From the NCBI GenBank assembly GCA_030159075.1, contig BROG01000006.1, positions 891,001 through 955,000 of the forward strand: a stretch of 64,000 bases of DNA, written 5' to 3'. Under the pieces are notes generated by a model. It made no database searches, was not told the DNA's origin, and worked only from the letters and a program-made list of their open reading frames with translations. The number at the start of each line of letters is the position of its first letter. The first letter of the stretch is position 1. Made by a program: the position numbers and the translations under genes. Source of the stretch: Atrina japonica. Lineage: Eukaryota; Mollusca; Bivalvia; Pterioida; Pinnidae. Shown here piece after piece: positions 45,401 to 57,290 of the stretch.

Positions 45401-48400
45401 GTCTCATACTTATTTTAACTTACGTCTAAGGTTGAGAGATCATAATATGTTTATTTATTCTAAAATTAATCTTCTATTTCATCCTTGACGTTTACCCACA
45501 CTCTATTGAATAGCCACGTGTCATTTCATTGTGAGTAAAATGATTTCCAAACATCAAGGGGATAAAAAGATGTAGGTAATGACATCATGACTTCTGAAAG
45601 TCGCAATTACGGGGTATTGTACTCAACAGCGCATTGGACCTAGCTGGGGACATATAGGATGTTGGTATTTCCATAAAGCAGTGATCATTTATTCATTCAA
45701 ACAAGTAATGATCTCTGTTGAATTAATTTACTTGTTGTCAGTGACAAAAAAAAAATTACAAAGTGCATTTTCCTGGCTTGTTGGCTATTCAGAAACCTAT
45801 GTCATGAAAAACAGCGAACCTCTATCATGAAGCGGGTTTTCCCCATAGCAGCTTAATTTTGAACTTTAAAAGTTGATTTCTTGCAAATGTGTGGTCCGAT
45901 TGAAAATATTTTTTCGGTTTTGAGATCAGGAAGATAATCTCTTTCAAATAAACCCAACTTGTGTTTACGGTGAACCATCCCTTTAAAGAAATTTTAACCA
46001 AAAAATGTATGATTCCTCTAATTAGGAGCATTGCTATGTATTGGGACTGGTAAATTGAGTGAAATTTCCTAAACGTGATAGAAAAGACCTTAAACAGAAG
46101 TTTCGTAAATTCATTGTGTGAAAATGTTGATAATGACGTTACAATATAGGAATTGTTGTTTACTTTTACAGTTGAGTGAGTACGTGTCTGGGCTAACAGA
46201 GGTTCACGGCAGAGTCAACCAGCAGAATGCAGTTATGTGTGAAAATTACTTAGCCTTTCCGAAAGAAACTAGTGACACTTTTGGTAATTGTTATATTTCG
46301 CAGCATGAAATTTTGTGATATCAAGTATGAATCTGTCATATCGGTAGCGCGCTCGACTCTGGATCGTGAGTTCGAGTCCCGCTGGCAGCTGGCTGGTTTC
46401 CTGTGTTTCAAATGAGACAGTAAAAACTGGAGGTCCCGTGTCACAGTAGGTGTCGGCACGTTTAAAGAACCCTCACTGCTCAATTCCGTAAGTGCCGAGC
46501 ATAGGCCAAAATTTGAAGCCCTACACCGGCATTTGGTGACATCTTCATATGAGTGAAATATTCTTAAGTGGGACGTTAAATAACAATAAACAAACAAACA
46601 TAAGTCATATCCAAAGGTTTCCATGGTTTGTATTTCAGGGATCTCATAGGCTATTTTGGGATAGGGCAGGTGCCTTTCAAATGTTGAAAAACATGGATGT
46701 TTTCCAAAAATAAAGGAATTTCAATATTTGGGTTATTTGGTTATATATAATCAAAAGAAAGAAATGACACACCCTCAATCATTAGCCACACCTTTATAGT
46801 TTATAGCAGTAGATTACTGGTATACTGTAAATCCGTAAATTTTTGCAGGACTTTATTTTCGCAATATACACATTCTAAATTTATTTGAGAAACGATTTTT
46901 TGCGATTTTGAAGGCCATATTTGTTATAAAATGATCATACTTCATTACACGATAATTTTATTTTTTGCGAGCGAGAGTTTTTGCGAAATTACCAGTAAAT
47001 AAAATTCTTGGGAATAAAACCACATTTACAGTAAAATATGAATTAAGAAATTCATATGTTTGACAGCTTTTATGAGTTGTATGACTACCCAGTGCCCTAT
47101 ATAAAAATGTATATATCACTTTTGGACTGCATCCAACTTAAATACAGCATGGTATTATCAATGATGTCTCAACTAATGTGGCATCTCTTTGGAAATAGGA
47201 AAATTGCCCACAGTACTTTTATTATATCATCTATGATAGAGGTTTCACTTCTTCCCAGTTAAGAGAGTTCACACAATCCTTGATTTTTTAAATCAAGCAT
47301 TTGATATCCTAAGAAGTAATTTTCGATGGGCAGTTTCCAATTCTAAATTCACATTGCAGTGTTGGTGCCATGTTTAGAACTGTACCTGTCAAGAAGTTTT
47401 TAAAAAAGTGGAGTGCCGTGTGTTTAAAACATTCTGTCAGTCTTTTTGAAAATGATTTATATAAAATTAATCTTCTTTCATTATCTTCACGGTTCATTTG
47501 AGTAGCCTGCTGAGACTGCCCACTGCAATCACTAGTGAAATACGTACCTGTTGAAAATTGGAACCGTCCACAACTGAGGTCACTGAGTGCACACAGGAAT
47601 TCCCTCCACAGTGGACATTATTTTAATATTGCGAATGATCACCTCTACTCTTATAATTTACATTTTGATTATTAGACAACTTATTTTTAGCCATTGAAGC
47701 ATTCATTATATACAGTCAAACTTGTATATAAAGACCGCTCAGGGGAAATTACAAAAACGGTCTTTATAGACAGGTGGTCTTTATATACAGGGTCACATGA
47801 GATATGAAATCCAAGGCATCGGAGATGGCTTATTATTATTTCCAACTACATATTTCTTCCATGGTTAGATATTTCATTTAGTGACTAAATGGATATTGTA
47901 TTTACATACTAAAGGGATTTTCTTAACTCCAGGGTCTGGAAAATATTCATTTTTTTAAAAAAAAAATCCAAATTTGGAATATTTGCATCTTTTCGGGAAA
48001 ATACAAGCCATTCCTGTACCCATCCAAAAAATAGTCATAGAAAATCCCTGTAGCTAATACATGCATAACATCTAAATAATAAAAAAAATTATAACAATGA
48101 AATAATTCAATGTTTTAATAATTTAAATTAATTTATGATGTAATTGAATTATACATGTACATCGAGGATACGGCACATTATAAAAACTGAAACAAATATA
48201 TTAAATGTGCTCAAAGTCAGTGGTCTGTGTTGTTAAGTCACACGAGTCAGAAGTGTAAGAATATACAGAAAGATGTAGGTAGTTGAATTTTATTTAATTA
48301 TCATTTTATTAGACGTAATCCAATGCTACGAGCGATGATATTTGAATGCTCCTGTTCGTAAAAACACACCTTATCACAAGCGTGTCCTTTCTGAATTTTT

Positions 48401-49602
48401 TCCTTTTAAGTCTTAGTCTTTCGCCGATTAAGTAATCATCACCGGAAACTTTGGTCATAAATTGATGATCGAAAACAAAAGATCAATCAGTCAGCGATGA
48501 TTGATAGTTCCTGGTTGTAAAAACACCCTGTCATAGAGCACGTACGAGTGCCTAATTACTACCCGGGTCGTTAATTGAGGGGTAGTAAGTGTATAAGCAG
48601 TCGCTATACGCAAGTAGGACATTCGCGTAAGGCAGGTTATATACAAATATAAATTCTCAAGGGGCAGTGGTTATGGACAGGAAGTCGTTATATGAGGGGG
48701 GTCGCTAAGGCAAGTTTGACTGTACTAAAATGCATTCGAAATATCGAAGATTTTCCAATTTATGAAGTGAGCGTCACGGAGAGTAGGCAAAAGTTAACTG
48801 TTGAAAAACATTTGATGTCATTCATTTTATTAATGGGCAATAAAACTGTCAAAATATTTTTCTTGTTGTCAGGGAAGTTGTGAGAACACTTGTTTCCCTC
48901 GGCCGCTTTCACATGTACTTGGAATGATTTTTACTTTTACATGTGTAAATGTAATATAATTCTAAATAATGAAACTGAGAAATTTGTGTACTGAAATAGG
49001 GTAAAAAGATCCATTAAGTCATTGGCAGCTAATTAGGTAAATAGAGAACCCTGACTGTAACTTGTATATATTTGCCTTTCTCGACATTTTCAAAAAGAAT
49101 TTTGTCAAAAATTAAAAAATTGAAGACTAGAAAACTGAAAAATAATTTGACCTTTGGTTTTTTATAACTTAATTCATTATGGTACATGGACATATTTGAG
49201 TGTTTTGTCTAACTGAAGAACCAGGTAAAAAAAAAGGTGCATAAGTCATAATTATTCCTCAAATTAAAGAAATCGTAATTTAATGGTTTTCTCAACATGC
49301 AGAAATCACAAAAATATGCAGTTTTACTATCAGCTATATTTTAGAGGTGCACAAAAAATTGCAAAACATACATGTTACGTATATGCAGATTAAGCCCCAA
49401 ATTAAGTCAATCAGTTTAAAATGTATCAGTACTTTTATCACTTGTCTATTCAATTGTTCATTTACAGTTTGCCAGAGTTATTGGACTTAAAACTCATGAA
49501 TGACTCAACTCTTTTTTTTTTTCAGATATGAATTTATATAATGATGCCGTTGAACTGTCAAATAGATTACAGCAGTACTACATAGTTGGAGTTCAGCAGT
49601 GA
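42399..49602 (+). CDS. RPA3: Replication protein A 14-kDa subunit (3 C-terminal exons)
   Basis: Gene model joining 42399-42473, 46172-46283 and 49526-49602 (phases 0 and 1 agree), 88 residues ending at TGA 49600-49602. RPA3 is the small OB-fold subunit of the nuclear single-strand DNA-binding heterotrimer RPA used in replication and repair. The reading aligns along the human protein: GTAFTLTSSDGKDVRITMNE with [40 protein letters not shown] with [20 protein letters not shown], and DMNLYNDAVELSNRLQQYY with DLGLYNEAVKIIHDFPQFY. About 35 N-terminal residues (the MLAQFIDKPVCFVG-type strand region) are missing, so at least one upstream coding exon exists that I could not find. Candidate AATAAA signals lie at 50031-50036 and 50069-50074. 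Confidence 0.87.
42780..42990 (-). repeat. Decayed tRNA-derived SINE, minus strand
   Basis: The minus strand reads GTGGTCTAGTTTTAGAGCATCTGGCTCAC and then AAGGTCCTAGGTAC, a tRNA-like head with worn boxes, followed by a body with CGAGATGTAAAACTGAGGTCC. It lies 310 bases after the first RPA3 exon found. Confidence 0.5.
43065..45984. mobile_element. Possible 2.9-kb element with 16-bp inverted ends
   Basis: AAAGGGATGGTTCACC at 43065-43080 is perfectly inverted at 45969-45984. It lies within the RPA3 intron. No transposase is visible inside, and the two ends could instead belong to two separate fragments of one family. Confidence 0.4.
45035..45126. repeat. 92-bp hairpin AGGCCGAATTTTCTGCC
   Basis: AGGCCGAATTTTCTGCCACA then ATTTTAAGCGATTTTTGGG pairs with CCCAAAAAAATCGCTTAAAA then TTGGAGTAGAAAATTCAGCCT over about 38 positions, loop about 12. 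Confidence 0.65.
46172..46283 (+). CDS. RPA3: RPA3 exon, OB-fold GRV strand
   Basis: 37 codons plus one base, after TTTACTTTTACAG and before GTAATT. Reads [20 protein letters not shown] then VMCENYLAFPKETSDTF. The VHGRV core matches the EVVGRV of human RPA3. Confidence 0.87.
46343..46603 (+). mobile_element. SINE family 1, 5'-truncated copy in RPA3 intron
   Basis: Starts inside the tRNA-like head at GGTAGCGCGCTCG and keeps the B box, body and CAAACAAACA tail. An 8-bp target duplication GTCATATC lies at 46335-46342 and 46604-46611. It begins 60 bases after the RPA3 exon donor. Confidence 0.8.
46824..47032. mobile_element. 209-bp inverted-repeat element
   Basis: ACTGTAAAT at the left, ATTTACAGT at the right, and TTTGCG/CGCAAAA-rich interior like the element at 25315. 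Short ends, so moderate support. Confidence 0.45.
47713..48722. mobile_element. 1.0-kb pogo/Tigger-like non-autonomous element
   Basis: CAGTCAAACTTGTATATAAAG with GACCGC at the left; GGTCGCTAAGGCAAGTTTGACTG at the right. TA flanks both ends (47711-47712 and 48723-48724). Subterminal GGTCTTTATAGACAGGTGGTC repeats. Internal frames are short, so no transposase. Confidence 0.7.
49526..49602 (+). CDS. RPA3: RPA3 last coding exon
   Basis: Acceptor in a T-rich run ending TTCAG. Completes a GAT codon, then MNLYNDAVELSNRLQQYYIV and GVQQ before TGA. This matches the C-terminal helix used for trimer assembly in RPA. Confidence 0.87.
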
Positions 49603-50030
49603 TTGTACAAAATTGTTACATAGGTACAGCTGAAGAGATTTGGAACAAGAAATGCTGAAAGCAAAGGTCCATTTCTACATACATACATCCTGGTGTTGTA
49701 ATTTTTTTCACAGACACACATATTGTAAGTCAAAGGCGGAATTTTTCACTCGTAAGATGATTTCAGTTCTTCTCATGAAGAGTGATAAAATAAACTTCTA
49801 CCTTTGAAGATACAGCCAAAGAAATAGGACCATGTTATTACAGTTGTTACATGTTACAAAGCTGCCAATTGAATGGAAGTTCAAAATGAAGAAGTTCTGT
49901 ATACACATACACCATACCATGTAGTTTTGTAGCATAGAAAAAATGTTATCGGGTTTTTTTTTTGGTTTTTTTACATAAAAGATTTCTATGTTACTTGAGT
50001 AATTTTTGTTATAAGTATCTTACTTAGGAT

Positions 50031-50074
50031 AATAAAGATTTCATGATGTGACATTTTAACACTGTAAAAATAAA
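50031..50074 (+). promoter_or_regulatory. Candidate RPA3 polyadenylation signals
   Basis: Two AATAAA hexamers at 50031-50036 and 50069-50074, 430-470 bases after the RPA3 stop codon, before the first downstream mobile element. Confidence 0.45.
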
Positions 50075-50164
50075 CTTTATAAATATCATTTGTTTGTATT
50101 TGTTGATACATGTAGCAGAGCTGTTGTTTGATCCATTGCGTGTTAGCCATGTTTACCAAAGAAA

Positions 50165-50476
50165 ATTATTTTTATTTATACAACTTGTACTTGATGTACA
50201 ATAGCAAATAATAGCTGTACACGGGCATAACAAATCTTACATTACTATATATTTTGTGAAAATATGTTCAGATCCAGTGTCTTATATACAAATTATAAGG
50301 TTGAATTAATCAATTGCAAGTGAATAATTGCCAAACTTGATTTTTCAAGCAAGCTTCACAAAATATATAGGAATTTAAGAATGTTTATTCCTGTATATAT
50401 CTTTTTTTTTATTGTATATGAATCTCTGTAGTAGAAAAGGAAAGTTTTAAAAATAAAAACCAGTTAATGCCCCTTT
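50165..50476 (-). mobile_element. MITE family A, copy 2 (inverted)
   Basis: On the minus strand it starts AAAGGGGCATTAACTG at 50476 and passes TTGGCAATTATTCACTTGCA and TTGATTAATTCAACCTTATA, the same order as the other copies. It lies just after the RPA3 polyadenylation signals. Confidence 0.7.
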
Positions 50477-50539
50477 AAAAGTGAGAAAGAATGAAAATTG
50501 CTTTGTGTGCAATCAAATTAGGTAAGTGAATGACTAGAG

Positions 50540-51070
50540 AAAGTGTCTTAAAACAAAAAAGTAAAGTTTTTAAAAAAAAAACTGTTTGACAAAGTCCCCA
50601 TGAGGGACCTTTGACTTCAGATTTTGAAAGAAAGCTTAAATATTTTATATTTAAAATGTCTAGAGATGGTGTCTTAAACCCTAAAATAAAGTTTTAAGAA
50701 AAAAAATTCATCACTCTTCAATCGGCTTGACAAAGTCCCCATAAGGGACCTTTGACTTAAAATTTTGAAAGAAAGTCCTGATTTATATTTAAAATGTCTA
50801 GAGATAGTGTCTTAAACCCAAAAATAAAGTTTTAAGAAAATAAAAAATTTGTCATTTGGTTTTACAAAGTCCCCATGTGGGACATTTGAATACAAATTTT
50901 GAAAAAATCCTGATTAATATTTAAAATGTCTAAAGACACTGTCTTAAACCCAAAAATAAAATTTTAAGAAAAAAATTTCCTAACTGGTCAATCTGTGTGA
51001 CGAATTGACAAAGTCCCTATGAGGGACCTTTGACGTCAGATTTTGATAGAAAACCCCAATTTATACAGTG
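50540..51070. repeat. Tandem repeat, about four units of 125-150 bp
   Basis: Each unit has GACAAAGTCCCCATGAGGGA then CCTTTGAC, then ATTTAAAATGTCTAGAGA and GTGTCTTAAACCCAAAAATA. GTCCC-ATGA-GGGAC within each unit is a small inverted repeat. About 460-600 bases after the RPA3 3' end. Confidence 0.8.
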
Positions 51071-51786
51071 TCTTAGAGACCCATGGCTGGCGATTTACAC
51101 TCAGTAAGGTTGTTAATTTTGTTTTAAATGGCAATATGCTCTGCCATTTGTTAATTTTGTTTTATATGGCAATATGCTTTGCAAAATGTTTATATATAAA
51201 GTTATTATCTTCCAATTAATTACGCTGCTGAGTGATTCTCTGTTTTCTAGTAATCTGAGATTGAAGATTAAAAAAATATTTTTACTTGTAATGACAATAA
51301 ATACAAACGGGAGTTGCCTAATATTCAAGGAAACCTCAGATGATTAAGTTCAGCATATAGGTTATTGTCATCTCGTATCCATCACAACTCGTACCGAAGT
51401 GAATTGGTTGACTCGTACCCATCGATTAACTCATTCGTGACCATCGCCTGTTTGATTGTAGAATTATTTATGAAGGTATACATGTGTTTACCATCAAGGT
51501 AATTACCATAATGCCGTTTGGTATTGAATTGACATTTTGTGGAAATGAATTGGCTTCAGGTATTGTCCACTTCACAAAATATGATGGGCGGATTAACCTT
51601 TTGATTATCTTGCAGATGATTCTACTAAATCTTTGGTTATGACAATTTTTATGAAAAAAAACTTTAAATTTCAAGCTGGATACTTGTAGGTAAGATTATT
51701 CATGTCAGTGTAAATTTAATGTCGCTATTCTTTATTACCTAAAATTTGAATGTGTCCGGGTCAAGAAATGGTCAAAGAATAAGGGT

Positions 51787-51895
51787 TGTTACAATTTTCG
51801 AGCTTTTGACGATTTGATTTTGGTTTCGAAAAAAAGAAATTTTGTGCATAGTTTCGAGAATAGTCGTAAAACCGCTATGCACTTGCATACCTGTG
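51787..51895 (+). repeat. Dispersed repeat C, copy 1
   Basis: Shares ACAATTTTCGAGCTTTTGAC then GATTTGATTTTGGTTTCGAAAA, and GTAAAACCGCTATGCACTTGC, with 54319-54450. Confidence 0.65.
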
Positions 51896-52548
51896 GTTTC
51901 ATGTACCCGAAATCACTCGTAGCTAATGCATATTTATTAAGAAGTGTGTTCAGTTTATCCAATCACAGGAGTTATCGCGAAGTCCATTGATCTAATACAA
52001 TTCTGAAATTGTTTATTTGCCTCTGTCTCATTAGCTGACGATTGCAACAAATGTACACACAATGTTTTGAGGTTCGTATTTAATGTTTTTTACATTACTT
52101 TTAAAGAATTTCGTCCTTTGACAGTGGACTACGTGTGTATGTAGCATTACCAGAATTACTATTATACCACTTGTTTTTGTAATAGATAATTAAAGTGATA
52201 TGAGCTGTCGTAGGTGAAAAATTTTACATGTCCATTTTATGTGATAGATAGTCAATCTCCTATATATTCCAAAGAGACCATCTGGTGGTTAGAATAACAA
52301 ATGTGTAAAATTGAAACAATCTTGCCAAATGTAACCCGTAATATCAGTTATTTTTGTCCACCATTTGAGCTGCAAATTAACTTTCGATTTTTTTAACAAA
52401 TGTGACCAATAAACATGCACTATTTGCAGTTAATATATAGGTTCTTATTACCCTTTGCGTTAATTTTCGTATGTCATTTTCATACTAAATCATAGTTTGT
52501 CTTTTTAAAAAACATTTGTTTCTGAAATTGTCCCGTGCTTGACATTTT

Positions 52549-53938
52549 TAGCTCACCTGACTATGTGTGTAGCGTTGCGTCACTTTGCGTCCGTCGTCGT
52601 CCGTACGTATTACTCACTTTCAAAAATCTTCTCCTCTGAAACCACTTTTGTTGAACTGAGTCGTCACTAGGGTATTTAGTTTCAAATTTGTTATTTTCTA
52701 TGTCGCAGGTCAAACAACATGGCCGCTGTAAAAAAATTTACAGGGGGTAAATTGCAGTTTTTGGCCAATAACTCCAAAACCATTACAGATATCAAAAATC
52801 TGACATAGGATAAAAGTGATCAGCTTGATGAGATCTACCTGCCATGCAATTTTTGAAGAAAATCGGAAAACTCATCTCAGAGTTATAGCCCTTTTTTTGT
52901 AAAATTTTCAAAATTTTGGCATTTTTAATTTTTATTTCAAAAAAATGTAGCAGATAGAGGTCAAGTGTCTTGCCAAAAATGTTCAGCATATCAAGATCTA
53001 CCCACCCGAAGACAATCCAAAAACCTGTGTAGGAGTTATTGCCCTTTTTTCACAGAATTTTTTCAAATTTTATGTTTTTTCGTCACCATACTTTGAAGAT
53101 AGAGGTGGAATGTAAATTGATAAAATGTTTGCCTGATGTGGGACTTCAAAACGGTGTTGAAATTTTTTTGTTGACGCCATTTTCAACATGGCCGACAAAA
53201 AAGGCGGGAAAATTCAACATTGTTTGATTTCAATGAAATTTGGCAGTTTAGATATTGATTGTTTTCAAAACCGTTGTTGAAAATTGTTTTGACCGCCATT
53301 TTTAGCTCACCTGGCTTTTGGAATCACTTTGCATCAACAAAAATGGCCGCTATGGCGAGGCTTAGTTTAACATTGGATCTATTTTCATCTTCTCGAAACC
53401 ACTGACACAAATTTCCCAAACTTTAAAAGAATGATGTATGCAAGGTCCTTTGACTGCTCATTTTGTTCTGATCCGTCAAAAATCATGGCCACTAGAACGG
53501 GGCTTATTTTTAACATTATATAGCCAAAAGAAGATGCTGTGCTGCACACATTGTCGTTTTCGCAGAACCTTATTCATTCATTCATGAATCCGGTTCCTGA
53601 CTTGGAAGAAGATCATTGGAACTGGGAAAATTACATTTTCATCTTCTCCTCTGAAAACGCTGAAGCAAATATAACCAAATTTAGAAGAATGATGTATTGA
53701 AGGGTCCTTTACAAAGATTGCTCATTTTCCGATCTGTCAAAACCATGGCCGCCAGGGCTGGGCTTAGTTTTCATTGGACCCTATGGGAAAATCACATTTT
53801 CATTTTCTCCTCTGAAACCACTGAAGCAAATTCAACCAAACTTTAAGGATTTATGATCTGACAAAAATTGCTCGGTTCGTCTGATCTTCTCAAGCAAATA
53901 ACCAGGTGAGCGATACAGGCTCTTGAGAGCCTCTTGTT
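52549..53938 (+). repeat. Dispersed repeat family B, long composite copy
   Basis: Starts AGCTCACCTGACTATGTG with GTCCGTCGTCGTCCGTACG, has a second start AGCTCACCTGGCTTTTGG at 53305, and ends CCAGGTGAGCGATACAGGCT then CTTGAGAGCCTCTTGTT. The AGCTCACCTG start and CAGGTGAGC end are inverted. No convincing coding frame. Confidence 0.65.
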
Positions 53939-54318
53939 AACTCTTCCCATCGTATTCTTGTCCCATCACATTCTTAACATATATGATCATGAACTGCCCA
54001 ATTCAACCGGACATGGTGGCACGATTGTAAAACATGAGGTATGCATACTTTTCACAGTTATATTGTTTGGATTTTGTCAACGTCAGCATTCAGGGTAACA
54101 TTAAAGATCTGAAAAAATTCTTTTAGTGACCCGATATATTCAATCATATATTCATCTGATTTTCTTCGGGTAATTAAAATGGTGTTGAAAAAGCATTTAT
54201 TTTACATAATACAGCTCTTCATAAAAATCACGTCCTGTATTTTAAGAATAAATATAAAATACATATAAATCGACGAACTTTAACTTAGTCCAAGCGTGTA
54301 ATGCCATATAAGTGTCGA

Positions 54319-54450
54319 TACAATTTTCGAGCTTTTGACGATTTGATTTTGGTTTCGAAAACAAAGAAATTCAGAGCCCCGAATGTACATAGATGTTTAT
54401 ATAGATGGGTGCCCTGATAGTGGTAAAACCGCTATGCACTTGCCTACCCG
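54319..54450 (+). repeat. Dispersed repeat C, copy 2
   Basis: Second copy of the repeat at 51787-51895, with about 25 extra bases in the middle. Confidence 0.65.
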
Positions 54451-54659
54451 AGGGTAAATGAACTCTACACCTGATATCTTGTGTATGAAAGGGTATATTT
54501 AATCTTAAAGTCTTTCTTGACTCATTAAAAATTCTTGTGTTATTTTGTATCTACTGGAGATATGCAGGTTTTCAGTGTAAAACAACTAAATCTTAAAGAT
54601 GTGTTCAAATCTATATATTTCAAGAGAATAATTCTCTATCATTCAGCTCTCTAGACCTA

Positions 54660-54988
54660 AGTCACTTTCTTTTTACTACTTAAACTGATGTACAATAGCT
54701 ATAAAGGGATATACACAGGCATAAAAATTCTTAAATTCCTATATATTTTGTGAAAATTGCTTGAGAAACCCAGTTTGCCAATTATTCATTTGCCAACGAT
54801 AAAGTCAACCTTACTGTTTATATATATATGCAAATGACACTTGGCCTGACCTTATTTTTACAAGATATGTAGGTGTACAAGCAATTTTATGCCTATATAT
54901 TCTATCTGTAATTATGCATCAATCTAAGGAGATATATCTAGTAACAACGAAATGTATGTTTATAGGAAACGACAGCTAATGCTCCTTT
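54660..54988 (+). mobile_element. MITE family A, copy 3
   Basis: Contains CCTATATATTTTGTGAAAATTGC and TTGAGAAACCCAGTTTGCCA, and ends CAGCTAATGCTCCTTT at 54973-54988. The left inverted end is worn. Confidence 0.7.
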
Positions 54989-55273
54989 GAATTTTATAGC
55001 AAATCTACAGGTCAAGACCAGTCATATGTCGAACAGTTTGACTTTTGAAACTTAAAATTGTCATTTAATATGATTCAGTAAAATTTTATACATGTTTATT
55101 ATTTTATATGTTTTTCCAGTCGTGAAATATGTCTATTTACTGAACACATCATGATCAAGACGCACAGAAATAGCTAATATGTTTTGTACGTTTCTTTTAT
55201 AAACTTGAAGTCAATACAGAACTCTGTCAAACTCTACAACATGTAGTGTTCTGTGTTAAAAGACGTTATATTC

Positions 55274-55520
55274 GTCGATTGATTTGATTTGATTTTTTGT
55301 TTTACGCCATACTCAACAGTCTTTCAGTCATATGATGGCATCCTGTTTTTATTGGTGGGGGAGAAACCCCGGTTACCCGGGTAAAGACCACCGACCTTCC
55401 GCAAGTAAACTGGCAAACTTTCCCACATAATTCGAAAGACCGTAGTCGGATTCGAACCAGAGAGGTGAGGCCTTGTGATTTAAAACGCAATGCTCTAACC
55501 ACTCGGCCACGGAGGCCCCT
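55274..55520 (-). mobile_element. Full-length tRNA-derived SINE (family 2)
   Basis: On the minus strand it opens CCGTGGCCGAGTGGTTAGAGCA (A box), with GGTTCGAATCC (B box) about 45 bases on, the wide spacing expected of a tRNA-Ser/Leu-type head. It ends in a (GATTT)n tail. A perfect 9-bp target duplication GTTATATTC lies at 55265-55273 and 55521-55529. Confidence 0.82.
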
Positions 55521-56772
55521 GTTATATTCAAATCGCCATGTAATTACCAATTATCAAATGTAATGCAGTTAATGAACGGATCTAAAACATTTGAATATCT
55601 AATATTTCGTATTCTAATGGACTTCGGGGTTTTGAAAATTCATTGGTACATCTCCGGTTTTAATGTAACCAGTAAGAGAGTGTTAAATTCAACACACTTA
55701 ATAAACCCTTAGAAAATATTTTAGTTGCCATGACGTTTTTTTCGATGAAATTTTAACCGTCACCTCTAATTACTTGTTTTATCTCTTGCATTTCATAGCT
55801 ACGCTGGATTTCTCAGCTAATGATATTTGCTAAATATCAAAATGTTCAAATGCCTTACAATCCTAACCCTAAGCAAAATAAGTTGATTCTGCAGTAAGTA
55901 GTGTCAAGGGCTAAGGATAAAGTCTGACTTGAATGTCAAGATTAGGACATTTTATTTTATTGATATTCACTTCGATGCACAATTTCATAAATTTTATTAA
56001 TTAAGTGGTTAATTTAGGTTTTGTTTAAAAAAGTTATAATAAAACAAAACGTTCGAGCTAATTAATCATGGCTCTTTGCTCATAGCGGAAAAAATATTTC
56101 AAAATCATGTTGCCTGAATGTTTTTATATAGATATAATTTATTTCCATGCAAACTTATGAGGAAAACATATTTACTTAAACGTAATTCGTTCGGGGATTA
56201 ATGACGTTTGGTGTGGTCATTCTACAGACTGGGAGATAAATTAAAATTTGAACATGAGTCATACTGTCTCGTAGATGAAATAAAACTGAAATACTGTAAA
56301 TAATACTGTATGCACATAATTTTCATTTCATGATGTCGATTGCACACCCAACAGTGTCCATTATCTTGTGCAGTTTGTTTATTGTAATAGCAGGTAGGAA
56401 GAAAATATGTAAATTGATATAGCATTTTCATTAAACCTAATATTTGTATATTAATTATTGCAACAAACAATTTGTATAAATTGATAATTTCGTATTATTT
56501 ATTGTAACACTCTCTTCACCTATAACGTTAAATAATAAAAAATGTTATCACATTTTAAGAATCTTGATGATTTGAAAAAAAACAACTGAATTAAGTTACA
56601 GAGATATAAATTACTCTTATGAAGATCTAAAGCTAATACATGTACATCCATAATTGATGACTTTGTACTCTATAAATCAGTCAGACAAACTATAATTATA
56701 AAATATTTACATGTTGCATCTTTAGGTTGTAATCAACCCAATATACGTCATATATAGTAAAGTAGTAGTTCA

Positions 56773-57088
56773 AAGGGGTATTAGATATGTTTAAAAAATC
56801 TTTCTTTTTTTACTCCTTAGATTGATATACAATGATAAAAATGAAATATACACCGCAATAAAATTTTACAAGTCCTATATATTTTGTGAAAATTGCTTGA
56901 GAAACCCAGTTGGCAATTATTCACTTGCAATTGATTAATTCAACCTTATTATCTGTATATATGAATAACACACTGGACCTTTTATACCTGTGTATAGCTC
57001 TTATTTGTTATTGTACATCACTTACAAGTAGTAAAAGTAGAAGAATACCCATATAATTTTGTTGTGTAAACTCAGCTAATGCTCCTTT
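56773..57088 (+). mobile_element. MITE family A, copy 4
   Basis: Begins AAAGGGGTATTAG and ends CAGCTAATGCTCCTTT, with the shared interior. Best copy for defining both ends of the family. Confidence 0.75.
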
Positions 57089-57114
57089 AAATTTCTTTAA
57101 TTAACTGAGATTTT

Positions 57115-57187
57115 TATGTCCCCTCCAAACGAAATGGGGGAATTATGTGTTTACTCCGTTTCTTCTTCTTCTTCTTCTTCTTCTTCC

Positions 57188-57221
<34 letters not shown>

Positions 57222-57290
57222 TTTCTTCCTGTTCTTCCTCTTTCTCTTCCTCCTCTTCCTCTTCCTCCGCCACCGCGAACTTGCCCGACA
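57115..57290. repeat. (TTC)n-rich microsatellite and start of repeat D
   Basis: ATGTCCCCTCCAAACGAAAT is followed by (TTC/TCC)n at 57161-57268. Open frames on both strands here are artefacts of the triplet repeat. Confidence 0.85.

Noticed and set aside
46250..46624. 124-codon frame on minus strand, and similar frames at 31494-31769 and 62080-62298
   Set aside because: All are antisense or frame readings of SINE family 1 copies.
55440..55520. Possible tRNA-Ser or tRNA-Leu gene on minus strand
   Set aside because: Same reason: head of a full-length SINE flanked by a 9-bp duplication.
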